Source: Verrucomicrobiaceae bacterium
GTDB taxonomy: Bacteria > Verrucomicrobiota > Verrucomicrobiia > Verrucomicrobiales > Verrucomicrobiaceae
Assembly (NCBI GenBank): GCA_016795465.1
Contig: JAEUHK010000030.1
Span: 124,001 to 188,000, forward strand
DNA: 64,000 nucleotides
Reading direction: 5' to 3'
Shown: positions 45,853 through 54,933 of the stretch, piece after piece
Layout: every line of letters begins with the position of its first letter
Numbering within the stretch: the stretch's first letter is position 1
Made by a program: the position numbers and the translations under genes
The notes under the pieces: model-generated
What the model was told of the DNA's origin: nothing
Database searches by the model: none
What the model saw: only the letters and a program-made list of their open reading frames with translations

Positions 45853-47833
45853 CTCGGCGGCAGCCGAGCTGACCACCGCTCTCGACATCCGCATGCTTCC
45901 CTATGAGCGCAGTTTGGAAAAGCTGCCGGTCGATCTCACGGGCGTGATCGGTTTCGTCGAAAGTGGCGGCACGGCGTTTGTGCAGGATGGCACGGCGGGC
46001 ACGCATCTGCACTTCAAGCCCGCCCGCAATGACCTGCGAGTCGGCGACCGCGTGCGGGTGAAGGGCACGAGCACGCCGGGGCTGTATTTTCCCGGCGTCG
46101 ATGTGCTGGAGCTGGAACTCCTCGGCCACGAGGCACCGCCCGCGCCGGTGCCAGCGAGCTATGACGACCTCGCCACCGGGCGCTTTCATTATCAACGCGT
46201 GCTCGTCGAGGGTCTCGGGCGCACGTTGACGCCGCTCGACGAGGATCGCTCGCTGCTCCGGCTCGCGATGGGAAGCCGTGTCATCGAAGTGAGGGTCGAT
46301 GCGCCGCCGGAATCGGCTCCGAAAGTCATCGACGCACGTTTGCGCATCACCGCGCTGGCCGCCGGTGGCATCAATGACCGCCGACAGCTTGTCTTTCCCT
46401 ACCTTCGCGTCACCGACTGGAGCGATGTCTTGATTTCACAAACCGCGCCGGAGGTCGAAAAACTGCCCATGACCTCCGCGGCGAACCTTTTGCACTTCGG
46501 CGCCGCCGATGAGCCCCATCATCGCGTGCGCATCCGCGGGACCGTGCTGGCCGCGTTTGAGGATGGTCGCGTTTTTTTGCGCGATGCCACCCCGCCACCG
46601 CCGCCTCGCGATGCGAAGGTCGATGAACCGCTGCTCTCGCCTTCCATAGCCATTCATCTCTCCACGACTCCAACCCTCCAAACCGGCCATTTCGCCGAAA
46701 TCCTCGGTTTTCCGATCATGCAGGGTTTCAGCGCCTCGCTGGCCGATGCGGTCGTTTTGAGCTCCGAGCAGCAAAACGAGCCCGAGGCCTCACCGGTCAC
46801 GCTTTCACGGTTTCAGAATGGTTCGCACGATGCCGACCTCGTGCGGCTCACCACACCCGCGGTGTTGAATGACTTCTTCCGCACGTCGGAGGGCTTTGAG
46901 CTGCGCTTCACCTCCGGCGGCACCTCGATTCGGGCCTTTCTGCTCGAAAAGACCGCACCGAATCTCGAAATCGGCTCCGCCTGCCTGCTCACGGGCATCT
47001 GCCTCATCGAATCGAGCACGGACAAGGGCTTCCGCTCGCAGCCGGAGCGTGCCTCACTGCTGCTGCGATCCTCTCGCGACCTCGAAGTGCTCAGCACCGC
47101 GCCCTTTTGGACCGCGAAGCGACTCGTTATCGCCATCGCTGTGCTCGGCGGCGTGATCTTTCTCACCCTCGTGTGGATCACCCTCCAGCGTCGGCAGATC
47201 ACCCGGCTCGAAAACAAGATCTCCCATCAAGCGACCCGCGAGGAACGCCAGCGCATCGCCCGCGAATTCCACGATACCTTGGAGCAGGAACTCGCCGGCC
47301 TGTCCCTCCGCCTCGATGCCGCCACCACGCGACCGCTCGATGAAAAGGCCCGCACGCTGCTCGAGACCTCCCGCAGCCTCGTCTCGCGCATTCAAAGCGA
47401 AGCCCGCAACCTCGTCTCCGACCTCCGCGATACCGAGCACGTCACCACCTTGCCCGAAGCCCTCCAACTTCTGGCTTCCCGCGTCCCCGAAGGCATCGAG
47501 GTCATCCTCGACCTCAGCCCCATTCCCGCCATCCCGCCGCACATCACGCACCACCTCCGCATGATCGCGCAAGAGGCCATCACGAACGCCCTCAAACACG
47601 CCGCCGCCACCCAAATCATCCTCCATCTCTCCACCACTCCAACTGCCTTGACCCTCCGCATCACCGACGACGGCCACGGCTTCGACCCCACCGCCCAAAC
47701 CCACGGCCAACCCGGCCACTTCGGCTGCATCGGCATCCGCGAGCGAGCGAGGAAAGTCGGCGCGGAGGTGAAATGGGAGAGCAAGATGGGAAAAGGCACG
47801 ACGGTGTGTGTTTCGCTGCCGCTGGGGAAATGA
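45737..47833 (+). CDS. Membrane sensor histidine kinase (HisKA_3/NarL-type), no response regulator adjacent
   Basis: 698 residues from the ATG at 45737. Residues 1-~43 include a signal-peptide-like core (HSAFVILSSFLILVSSFSAAA) encoded by a repeat. Residues ~45-450 form a large periplasmic sensor with several beta-rich stretches (FVESGGTAFVQDGTAGTHLHF, GRVFLRDATPPPPP). A membrane helix lies at ~457-480. The cytoplasmic kinase has RQRIAREFHDTLEQELAGL with the phospho-accepting His near 512, then HATPase motifs IAQEAITNALKHA, ITDDGHGFDP and GCIGIRERARKVGAEVKW. HisKA_3 kinases normally pair with LuxR-type regulators; none is next to it here. Stop to start distance from the PH gene is 3 bp. Confidence 0.88.
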   Translation: MTKPEWRMTNEARMTSAIPRLRHSAFVILSSFLILVSSFSAAAELTTALDIRMLPYERSLEKLPVDLTGVIGFVESGGTAFVQDGTAGTHLHFKPARNDLRVGDRVRVKGTSTPGLYFPGVDVLELELLGHEAPPAPVPASYDDLATGRFHYQRVLVEGLGRTLTPLDEDRSLLRLAMGSRVIEVRVDAPPESAPKVIDARLRITALAAGGINDRRQLVFPYLRVTDWSDVLISQTAPEVEKLPMTSAANLLHFGAADEPHHRVRIRGTVLAAFEDGRVFLRDATPPPPPRDAKVDEPLLSPSIAIHLSTTPTLQTGHFAEILGFPIMQGFSASLADAVVLSSEQQNEPEASPVTLSRFQNGSHDADLVRLTTPAVLNDFFRTSEGFELRFTSGGTSIRAFLLEKTAPNLEIGSACLLTGICLIESSTDKGFRSQPERASLLLRSSRDLEVLSTAPFWTAKRLVIAIAVLGGVIFLTLVWITLQRRQITRLENKISHQATREERQRIAREFHDTLEQELAGLSLRLDAATTRPLDEKARTLLETSRSLVSRIQSEARNLVSDLRDTEHVTTLPEALQLLASRVPEGIEVILDLSPIPAIPPHITHHLRMIAQEAITNALKHAAATQIILHLSTTPTALTLRITDDGHGFDPTAQTHGQPGHFGCIGIRERARKVGAEVKWESKMGKGTTVCVSLPLGK

Positions 47834-47871
47834 TGAGAATGAAAAGGCGATGCCCTATTCGCTGTGGCGCA

Positions 47872-48426
47872 TTATTGGTCCAAGTAAGGCAAATACTCCG
47901 CATTCATTGAAATCGACTTCAAAATGCCGTGATCGAAATCAAAGCTGAGCACTGCTTCGTCATACTTATAGTAGAGCCTCAAACTCTCAATTGGACCATA
48001 TCTGAATTCCTTGCGCTTGAATGGATCACCGTGTTTTCTCACGATTTCTCGAACTGACACGCCCGCACTAATTCCGGTGTCAGTCGCTACACTTGCCGCC
48101 TTCAGGACGTTCTCAGAGGTTACATAGAAGGAAAATCCGATAATTGTTCCATCCGCTTTTGCGGTCACCAGGAGGCCGTCATTGACATAATAGTCCGCAA
48201 TGGTGTTCGCCAAATAACCCGTCGGAAATTTGCCAATTTCTGTGTTCTCAGCTGGGCCAAACTTCGACTTGAACTCTGAACGCTTCATACCCAACGAGTA
48301 GAAGTCATCCCCCTCCTTGAAGCCCAACATGTCGGACGTAGTCAGGAGGAACTTCGGTGCGGGCTGAGCAAGGCACGGCAAAATTCCAATGAATAGCGCA
48401 ATCAATGCGAATGTCTGTAGCCTCAT
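47872..48426 (-). CDS. Secreted hypothetical protein, AT-richer gene
   Basis: 184 residues with a signal peptide (MRLQTFALIALFIGILPCLAQ). The mature part (GMKRSEFKSKFGPAENTE, SAGVSVREIVRKHGDPFKRKEF) has the look of two repeated small alpha/beta units; similar Kxx-GxP patterns occur in Bla-regulator-like or SmpA/OmlA-like folds, but I cannot assign it. The base composition is more AT-rich than that of the kinase gene. It is convergent with that gene (38 bp between stops). Confidence 0.7.
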   Translation of the reverse strand: MRLQTFALIALFIGILPCLAQPAPKFLLTTSDMLGFKEGDDFYSLGMKRSEFKSKFGPAENTEIGKFPTGYLANTIADYYVNDGLLVTAKADGTIIGFSFYVTSENVLKAASVATDTGISAGVSVREIVRKHGDPFKRKEFRYGPIESLRLYYKYDEAVLSFDFDHGILKSISMNAEYLPYLDQ

Positions 48427-48459
48427 ATTGCTAACGCATTAGGGTTGGTGTCATTTCGT

Positions 48460-48879
48460 TTACTTGAAGCTGAAGCCAATTGGGGGCATAGGCTGCTCAA
48501 CCTCAATGGTAAGTCCGATGGGCGAAGGGATCCCAGATGGGTCGAAACGACACTCCGACTCGGGATGCGACGTAGTGGAAATCATGGGACAGTGGATGAT
48601 GTAATCCTCTGGGAGTGCATGAGACTCGATCAGCGAAACAATATGACGTCTGCCGAACTCGAAAAGGATCAAGGGAAGGTCGGTCTCTGATATGCGCCAA
48701 CCAACAAGCCGGGAACGAGAGATAGCGATGAGGAAACGGTGCTCGTGAGTCTCAGAACGCTCCTCGGGCGCCCCAATGAAAGCGGAATCGACGATTGTGA
48801 AGGGGTAAGAATACTGGACACCATCTAGATCCGGATTGGTCACGTTTTGGGGTTCGGAAAAGGTAATGGAAAATGTCAT
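48460..48879 (-). CDS. Hypothetical protein, AT-richer gene
   Basis: 139 residues (MTFSITFSEPQNVTNPDLDG). No signal peptide or membrane segment. Contains HEHRFLIAISRSRLVGWRISE and a Pro/Glu-rich end (LTIEVEQPMPPIGFSFK). I recognise no family. Same strand as the secreted hypothetical at 47872, 33 bp upstream of it, and similar AT-richer composition, so the two probably form a small acquired unit. Confidence 0.6.
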   Translation of the reverse strand: MTFSITFSEPQNVTNPDLDGVQYSYPFTIVDSAFIGAPEERSETHEHRFLIAISRSRLVGWRISETDLPLILFEFGRRHIVSLIESHALPEDYIIHCPMISTTSHPESECRFDPSGIPSPIGLTIEVEQPMPPIGFSFK

Positions 48880-49222
48880 TGGAAGAGATCGCGCGGCATT
48901 ATGCAGAAAGTTTGTTGAGCCAAAATTTTTATCGGAGATTGGAGTCGAGTTTGACGGCTCTCACTTTCAATGGCGGAAAGGCTTGTGAATCCGCTCTTCA
49001 ATGAAAGCGGCAAAGCCGCTGAAGGTCAAGCCTTGGCAGCGGCGGGTCGTCGAGGCTGCGGACATTTGAATGTCAGCCAACGCGGAGGCAACCGTGCGGC
49101 GACGCATGTCTCGTCACTGCCCGAGAAAGGACGAAGCGCCTCACCTCGAATGCCCTTTTCTATTCGAGCTTCGTCACTCGTCATTCTGATAACTCCTTCC
49201 TCTTCCCCGCGTTCCTAGCGCC
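48880..49222. other. Intergenic region with decayed repeat arm
   Basis: About 340 bp without a supported gene. It includes AGCGGCAAAGCCGCT (near 49006, a small perfect stem), and TTCGTCACTCGTCATTCT at 49170-49187, which matches the right-arm words of the hairpin at 45736. A promoter for the DUF1501 gene is expected here but not identified. Confidence 0.4.
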
Positions 49223-50617
49223 ATGATTTCTCCGTCCCGTCGCCAGTTCCTGCAAACCACCGCCTGCGGCTTTGGCAGCCTCGCGCTATCCGCGATGGCG
49301 AATCCGCTGGCGCTGCGGAAGCCACATCACCTGCCGAAGGCCAAGCGGGTGATCTTTTTGTTCATGCAGGGCGGTGTGAGCCATGTGGACTCGTTTGATT
49401 ACAAGCCGCGTCTTTTCAAAGAAGACGGCAAGATCATCGAGGTGGCGGATTCCCGTGCGGTGGCGAAGACCGGCAAAGGGGCTCTGCAGCGCGTGATGAA
49501 GCCGCTGTGGGACTTTCAGCAGCACGGGCAGAGCGGTCGCTGGGGCTCGAACCTCTTCCCGCACATGAACCGGCATGTGGATGACCTCTGCTTCCTCCAC
49601 GGCATGCACACGGAAGGCGTGGCGCATGGCCCGGCGACGCTGTTTCTGCACACCGGCACCACTAGCGCCATCCGGCCCAGCATGGGCGCGTGGGTGATGT
49701 ATGGCCTGGGCGCGGAAAATGAGAACCTGCCGGGCTTTGTGACCATCAGCCCCAGCCTCGGCAACGGCGGGCCGCGCAATTACAGCAATGCCTTCCTGCC
49801 CGCGATTTTCCAGGGCACGTCCGTCGGCCGCAGCGGCCAGCCCGCGAAGGAGTCTTCGATCAAAAACATCGTGAACACGGTCTGGACGCCGGAGCAGCAG
49901 CGGAAGCAGTTTGACCTCCTCCGCGGTCTGAATGTCGAGCAGGCGGCGCATGCGATGCCGGGTGACACCGAGCTCGACGCGGTGATCCGCAGCTACGAGC
50001 TGGGCTGGAGGCTGCAAAACAATGCGCCGGACGCCATGGACATCTCCGACGAATCGGAGGCCACGCTGAAGCTATACGGCATCAACGAAAAACCCACGGA
50101 CAACTACGGCCGGCAGTGCCTCATGGCCCGCCGCCTCGCGGAACGCGGCGTGCGCTACATCCAGGTGAACTACGGCGACAACTCGAACAACCCCGCCTGG
50201 GATCAGCACTCGAATCTTCCGAAGCACGGCGACCATGCTGCCGCCGTGGACAAGCCAGTGGCCGGCCTGCTGACCGACCTCAAGCAACGTGGCCTGCTCG
50301 AAGACACCATCGTGTGGTGGGGCGGTGAGTTTGGCCGCACGCCTTACGCCGAGAAAAACGGCACCGGACGCGACCACAACCCGCTCGGCTTCACCGTCTG
50401 GCTGGCGGGCGGCGGCTTCAAAGCGGGTTTTGCGCATGGCGAGACCGATGACATCGGCCACATGGCCGTGGACGGAAAAGTCCACATGCACGATCTGCAT
50501 GCCACGATCCTCCACCAGCTCGGCCTCGACCATGAGAAGCTCACCTTCCGCCAAGGTGGCCGCGATTTCCGCCTCACGGATGTCCACGGGCATGTTGTGA
50601 AGGAAATCCTGGCCTGA
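49223..50617 (+). CDS. DUF1501 secreted protein (Tat signal), second copy
   Basis: 464 residues. Tat-type N-terminus SRRQFLQTTACGFGSLALSAMA, then the DUF1501 core: KRVIFLFMQGGVSHVDSFDYKP, SMGAWVMYGLGAE, ARRLAERGVRYIQVNYGD, TIVWWGGEFGRTPYAEKNG and MHDLHATILHQLGLDHEKLTF. It is related to the protein at 10949 but clearly a different paralogue. It is a single gene; its usual DUF1553 partner is not adjacent, though one occurs at 58647. Function as for the family: a secreted sulfatase-superfamily protein of unknown substrate. Confidence 0.9.
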   Translation: MISPSRRQFLQTTACGFGSLALSAMANPLALRKPHHLPKAKRVIFLFMQGGVSHVDSFDYKPRLFKEDGKIIEVADSRAVAKTGKGALQRVMKPLWDFQQHGQSGRWGSNLFPHMNRHVDDLCFLHGMHTEGVAHGPATLFLHTGTTSAIRPSMGAWVMYGLGAENENLPGFVTISPSLGNGGPRNYSNAFLPAIFQGTSVGRSGQPAKESSIKNIVNTVWTPEQQRKQFDLLRGLNVEQAAHAMPGDTELDAVIRSYELGWRLQNNAPDAMDISDESEATLKLYGINEKPTDNYGRQCLMARRLAERGVRYIQVNYGDNSNNPAWDQHSNLPKHGDHAAAVDKPVAGLLTDLKQRGLLEDTIVWWGGEFGRTPYAEKNGTGRDHNPLGFTVWLAGGGFKAGFAHGETDDIGHMAVDGKVHMHDLHATILHQLGLDHEKLTFRQGGRDFRLTDVHGHVVKEILA

Positions 50618-50693
50618 GTGCTCCGCAAAAAACGAGGACGAAATCATCTTTTTCGATGCAAGCCGCTTCAAAGTGCGACAAGAGCCAAGCGGC

Positions 50694-51806
50694 ATGCCTC
50701 CTCCTCCCGCTGCAAGCCACTGGCGCATTGTGCATTCTGAGGCCTCCCAAGGTTGGGGAGGTCAGGAGCATCGTGTGGTGGCCGAGTTGAAGGGCTTTTT
50801 AAACCGCGGCCACGAGGTGTGGCTGATCGCCCATCCGAGTTCGCAGATCCTACCGCGAGCCCGTGACCTTGGTGTGAACGTCCTGCCCTGTGAATTTGAG
50901 CGGCTGCACCTTCCTGTGAACGTCGTCAGTCTGGCCTGGTGGCTCCGCCGCCAGCGCATCGACGTGGTGAACACCCACAGCTCCCGTGACGGCTGGCTGC
51001 TCGGCATTGCCGCCCGGCTGGCCCGCACCCCGCTGCTCATCCGCAGCCGCCACATCGACGTGAGCTACCCTACGCCGTCCGTGAGCAAGCATGCCTTCAC
51101 GACCTTTGCCGATCACGTGCTCACCACGAGCGACAAGATCACCACGCACCTCCAAAGCCTCTTCCCCATCGCCAACGAGGACATCACCACGCTGCCCACC
51201 GGCATCGACGTGTCCGTTTTCCATCCCGAAGGTGCCAAAGCCGCGCTGCCCGTGAGGCCCGGCACGCCGGTGGTGGGCATGGTGAGCGTGCTGCGCTCAT
51301 GGAAAGGCCACCGCACCTTCTTCGATGCCATCCGCCTTTTGCGTGACGAGGGCCGGCAGATCCAGTTTGTAGTCGTTGGAGGTGGTGGAAACACCGCCAA
51401 CTTCGAGCGCATGGCCAATCAGCATGGCGTGGGCGCTGCCGTGGCCTTCACCGGTCATCGCGAGGACGTGCCGGACGTGCTGCGAGCCCTCGACGTGCTT
51501 TGCATTCCTTCACTTCGTCATGAGGGCGTGCCGCAAATCGGCCTCCAAGCCCTCGCCTGCGGCACCGCGGTCGTCGGCAGTGATTGCGGCGGTATTCCCG
51601 AGATCATTCGCGAAGGCGAAACCGGCCGCATCTTCCCCATCGGTGATGCCGCAGCCCTCGCACGACGCATTGTGGAGACCATCGAGCAAAAAGCGGAAAC
51701 TGACCGCATGCGCACCGCAGGCCGCGCGATGGTCGAAAAGCATCACAGCTTCGAAGTCATGCTCGACCGGCTGGAGACCATCTACCGGCGCTACCTGCCG
51801 GCGTGA
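50694..51806 (+). CDS. Glycosyltransferase family 4-like
   Basis: 370 residues from the ATG at 50694. GT-B fold features: N-terminal GWGGQEHRVVAELKGFLNRGHEVWLIAH, then TLPTGIDVSVFHPEG, a hinge and donor-binding part VGMVSVLRSWKGHRTFFDAI, and PSLRHEGVPQIGLQALACGTAVVGSDCGGIPEIIREGETG with the E-x7-E type motif for nucleotide-sugar binding. It probably transfers a sugar to a cell-surface glycan or LPS. The upstream GTG at 50673 could add seven residues. It is convergent with the PHP phosphatase gene (4 bp apart). Confidence 0.9.
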   Translation: MPPPPAASHWRIVHSEASQGWGGQEHRVVAELKGFLNRGHEVWLIAHPSSQILPRARDLGVNVLPCEFERLHLPVNVVSLAWWLRRQRIDVVNTHSSRDGWLLGIAARLARTPLLIRSRHIDVSYPTPSVSKHAFTTFADHVLTTSDKITTHLQSLFPIANEDITTLPTGIDVSVFHPEGAKAALPVRPGTPVVGMVSVLRSWKGHRTFFDAIRLLRDEGRQIQFVVVGGGGNTANFERMANQHGVGAAVAFTGHREDVPDVLRALDVLCIPSLRHEGVPQIGLQALACGTAVVGSDCGGIPEIIREGETGRIFPIGDAAALARRIVETIEQKAETDRMRTAGRAMVEKHHSFEVMLDRLETIYRRYLPA

Positions 51807-51810
51807 GCCA

Positions 51811-52608
51811 TCACGGCAGCGGCACCACCTTCCGCTGACGCTTCTCAAAACGCACCGTCGAGGTGTAACCGACACTGCGCACGAGATCGAGCGCCTTGTC
51901 GTAATCCTTCCCCACATCACCCGGCGTGTGCGCATCGGAATTGATCACGATGGGCACACCAGCCGTGAAGGCCATCTCCAGCATCTCGCGGGCCGGATAG
52001 ATCTCGCGCACATCTTTGCGCAGCCCGGCGGTGCTCACCTCCAAAATGCCGCTGGTGTCCACGAGCGCCTGGATGACCGGCTCGTAGTAGCGCCGCAGAT
52101 CGCCCTCGGGCCGCAGCCCAAAGCGTTTCGCGAGGTCTGGGTGCGCATGGAAATCAAACTGCCGCGTGCGGATCATCTGCTCGTAAAGCTTCCAATACAT
52201 GCCCCACATGTGCTCGATGTCGGACGCGGACTTCCAGCGGCTCACATGCTTCGGATCATCCACGGCGATGCCGTCATGGATGTAATGCACGCTGCCGATC
52301 AGGTAGTCCCAATCTGCCATCGCGGCGGTCTCATCGATCCACTTTTGATAGCCTTCAATGTGATCGCATTCGAGGGCGAGGCGGATCGGATAGTCCGGCA
52401 AAGCCTCGCGGGCCTCCTGCACGAGCTCAAAGTATCGCGGCAGATCAGAGAGCGGCATGCGCCAGTCGTCATAGTGCTCCGGCATCGGATTGTGATCGGA
52501 CAAACCGATCTCCGCGAGACCGATCTCGCGTGCATGCCGGGCGTAATCGACCGGGTTTCCTTCGGCGTGGAGGCAGAGCGGCGTGTGCGTGTGGTAATCA
52601 GTGAGCAT
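51811..52608 (-). CDS. PHP-domain phosphatase, histidinol-phosphatase (HisK-type)
   Basis: 265 residues from the ATG at 52608 (MLTDYHTHTPLCLHAEGN). PHP metal ligands are seen in DYHTHT, GLSDHNPMPEH, LALECDHIEGY, GSVHYIHDG, FDFHAHPDLAKRFG and INSDAHTPGDVG. The arrangement matches HisK, which removes phosphate from L-histidinol phosphate; other PHP phosphoesterases cannot be excluded. No other his gene is present in the window. Two upstream ATGs (52638 and 52641) would add about ten residues; I chose the one that puts the first metal motif at the N-terminus as usual. Confidence 0.85.
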   Translation of the reverse strand: MLTDYHTHTPLCLHAEGNPVDYARHAREIGLAEIGLSDHNPMPEHYDDWRMPLSDLPRYFELVQEAREALPDYPIRLALECDHIEGYQKWIDETAAMADWDYLIGSVHYIHDGIAVDDPKHVSRWKSASDIEHMWGMYWKLYEQMIRTRQFDFHAHPDLAKRFGLRPEGDLRRYYEPVIQALVDTSGILEVSTAGLRKDVREIYPAREMLEMAFTAGVPIVINSDAHTPGDVGKDYDKALDLVRSVGYTSTVRFEKRQRKVVPLP

Positions 52609-52664
52609 GCGGCGCTCTTTTTCGCCCGACACGCTCATCACGCAAGCACGATCCCAGCCTCACG

Positions 52665-54800
52665 TCACTCCAGCTCCATCATGAGGATCTGGAAAAGGTC
52701 GTGCCGCTTGTCCGTCCAGACGCGGGCGTTGACCTTCGCCTCCTTCTCCAACTCGTCCTCATCCGGCAGCACATCCTCCGTCGCGGCCAGGAAGGCCTCG
52801 TTGTTGGTGAAGAGCATGTAATCCGTCGAATCATGATCACCGCCGTCGCTTTCCGTCGTGATGCGGCGCGTCTTGTAGCCCACCTCGGCCGCGGTTTTGG
52901 CCATCAGCGGTGCCAGTCGAAGGTAGCTGTTCGTCACATGCACCGCGATGATGCCGTCCGGCTTCATGTGGCGACGGTAGATCTCGAAGGCCTCCTTCGT
53001 CAAAAGATGCGCCGGCACCGAATCACCGCTGAAGGCATCCAGCAGCAGCACATCGAACTGCTGCGACTCCTCACGCTCCAAGGCCAGCCGGGCATCGCTG
53101 ACCACGATCTCCAGCTTCGCACCGCGTTTTTCGAGGTCGGGCAGGTAGGTGAAGTATTTCTGCGCCACACGCGGCACATCCGGATTGATGTCGTAGAAGC
53201 GATACGTGTCCCCGCTGCGGGCGTAGCAGGCCGCAGTGCCCGCGCCCATGCCCACGATGCCCACACGCACGCCATCCGCACGGCTCTTGAGGCTGTCGAG
53301 CGCTTTCCCGATGCCCGTTGCGTGGCCGTAGTAGCTCGTTGGATCGGAGCGGAACTCCGGCGCAAAATTCTGCTGGCCGTGGATGATGCCACCGTTGCTC
53401 AACTCACGCGAGTGGCTGGCCGGATCTTCGGGGCTCCATTCCGTCACGGCGAGCGTGCCGTAGAAATTGCGCAGCATGACGATTTTCCCCTCAGTGGACT
53501 TCCAGCCCAGCTTGCCCATGAAAAGGGCCCCCGAAGCCCCGGCGATGCCTACCAGCGCAAACAGCGCGCTTTTCACCGCACGCGATTTCACACGCCACGA
53601 CAGCACCAGCAGCACCACGCAGGTCAGCAGAAACACCGCGATCAAACCACCCGGCCATTCCGAATGCCTCGCAAACAGCCGCGGGGCCACCAGACTCACG
53701 AAGAGACCACCCAACGCACCACCAGCCGACATGTGGAGGTAGAAGCTCGTGAGGTGCTTCGGGCTCGGCTTCAGCCGCGTGAGCTCGCCATGGCAGACCA
53801 TGCAGGCCAGGAACATCGCGCCGAAGGCCCAGCCGAGCTCGAACAGGTAGTTCGGCATCAAATCGAGCTCGTCCGGCCACCAGGACTGGTCATTCAACTG
53901 ATCCCAAGTGCAGGTCACAAACAACACCACCAGCGCCGGCACTGCCCACAGCGCCGGGAACCGCGCATACCACCGCTCGTGCTCGAAGCAGATGATAAAC
54001 GTCAGCAGATACAGGCTCAGCGGCACCACCCACATGAAGGGGATCACGGCCACGTCCTGGCACACATGATTCGTGGCCGCCAGCAGCACCACGCTGGCCA
54101 TCGCCGGCAGCAGCATCCACAGAAGCCGACGCCCGAAGCCCGGATGATCGTCCGCAGCAGCCTCAGCCGATGCGTGGGCCTCCTCGACATTGCCTGCACG
54201 CTGAAAATCCATCCACAAAGCCAGCAGACACAGCAGCATGCCAAACACAAACATGGCCGACCACGCCTTCGAGAGCCACACGACATCCCACCGCGGCTCG
54301 AAGAAGAACGGGAACGACAGCAGCGCCACCAGCGAGCCGATGTTGGACAATGCATAGAGCCGCCACGGGTTCGCTCCCGCCGCGCCACGCGTGAACCACA
54401 CCTGCACGAGCGGGCTGGTGCTCGACAGCACGAAGTAAGGCAGCCCCACCGTCATCATGAGCAGCATCAAAATGCGGCCGCTGGGGTCCTCGGAGCCAGT
54501 CGGCTTCCACGTTTCCTCCGGTGTGATCGGCAGAAACAGCAGTGCCGCCAGCAGCAGGCTCGCATGCAGCACCGCCTGCACCTTCCGCGGCAGTTTCCCG
54601 AGCAGATGCGCATAGGTGTAGCCTAGAAACAGCACGATCTGGAAAAACAGCATGCACGTCGTCCACACGCCCGGACTGCCACCAAACCATGGCAGGATGA
54701 ATTTGCTGATCACCGGCTGCACTTGGAAGAGCAGGAAGGCGCTCGTCAGGGTCAGCAGGCTCAAAACGAGGATGTAAAGCGGTTGCGAGGGGCGGCTCAT
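52665..54800 (-). CDS. Membrane protein with C-terminal spermidine synthase-like domain
   Basis: 711 residues from the ATG at 54800 (MSRPSQPLYILVLSLLTL). The first ~430 residues hold about ten to twelve membrane helices (FQVQPVISKFILPWFGGSPGVW is typical of the fused family). The C-terminal ~220 residues are an SpeE-like Rossmann methyltransferase-fold domain: VGIVGMGAGTAACYARSGD, FYDINPDVPRVA, VVSDARLALE and FDVLLLDAFSGDSVPAHLLT. Related 'fused MFS/spermidine synthase' proteins are common, but their reaction is mostly unproven, so polyamine synthesis is only possible. It is divergent from ffh; the frame continues past 54800 over the ffh start, where it is not coding. Confidence 0.85.
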   Translation of the reverse strand: MSRPSQPLYILVLSLLTLTSAFLLFQVQPVISKFILPWFGGSPGVWTTCMLFFQIVLFLGYTYAHLLGKLPRKVQAVLHASLLLAALLFLPITPEETWKPTGSEDPSGRILMLLMMTVGLPYFVLSSTSPLVQVWFTRGAAGANPWRLYALSNIGSLVALLSFPFFFEPRWDVVWLSKAWSAMFVFGMLLCLLALWMDFQRAGNVEEAHASAEAAADDHPGFGRRLLWMLLPAMASVVLLAATNHVCQDVAVIPFMWVVPLSLYLLTFIICFEHERWYARFPALWAVPALVVLFVTCTWDQLNDQSWWPDELDLMPNYLFELGWAFGAMFLACMVCHGELTRLKPSPKHLTSFYLHMSAGGALGGLFVSLVAPRLFARHSEWPGGLIAVFLLTCVVLLVLSWRVKSRAVKSALFALVGIAGASGALFMGKLGWKSTEGKIVMLRNFYGTLAVTEWSPEDPASHSRELSNGGIIHGQQNFAPEFRSDPTSYYGHATGIGKALDSLKSRADGVRVGIVGMGAGTAACYARSGDTYRFYDINPDVPRVAQKYFTYLPDLEKRGAKLEIVVSDARLALEREESQQFDVLLLDAFSGDSVPAHLLTKEAFEIYRRHMKPDGIIAVHVTNSYLRLAPLMAKTAAEVGYKTRRITTESDGGDHDSTDYMLFTNNEAFLAATEDVLPDEDELEKEAKVNARVWTDKRHDLFQILMMELE

Positions 54801-54933
54801 GAAAGTGGCCCGCAGGCTGTCATATCGCCCACGGCATGGGAAGGGCGAAATTCGGCCAAAGCGCCTCCGCAGGCCTCCAGCGTCATTCACCTTGCCCAAA
54901 GCCCCAATCTGCCCACTTCTCACCGCTCCCCAC

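Noticed and set aside
48970..49218. 82-codon frame before the DUF1501 gene
   Set aside because: It ends in repeat-derived IRASSLVILI and has no natural composition or ribosome-binding site.
54799..54933. SRP RNA gene ahead of ffh
   Set aside because: No conserved GGAA/GCA-type SRP loop or fitting fold could be recognised in this short gap.
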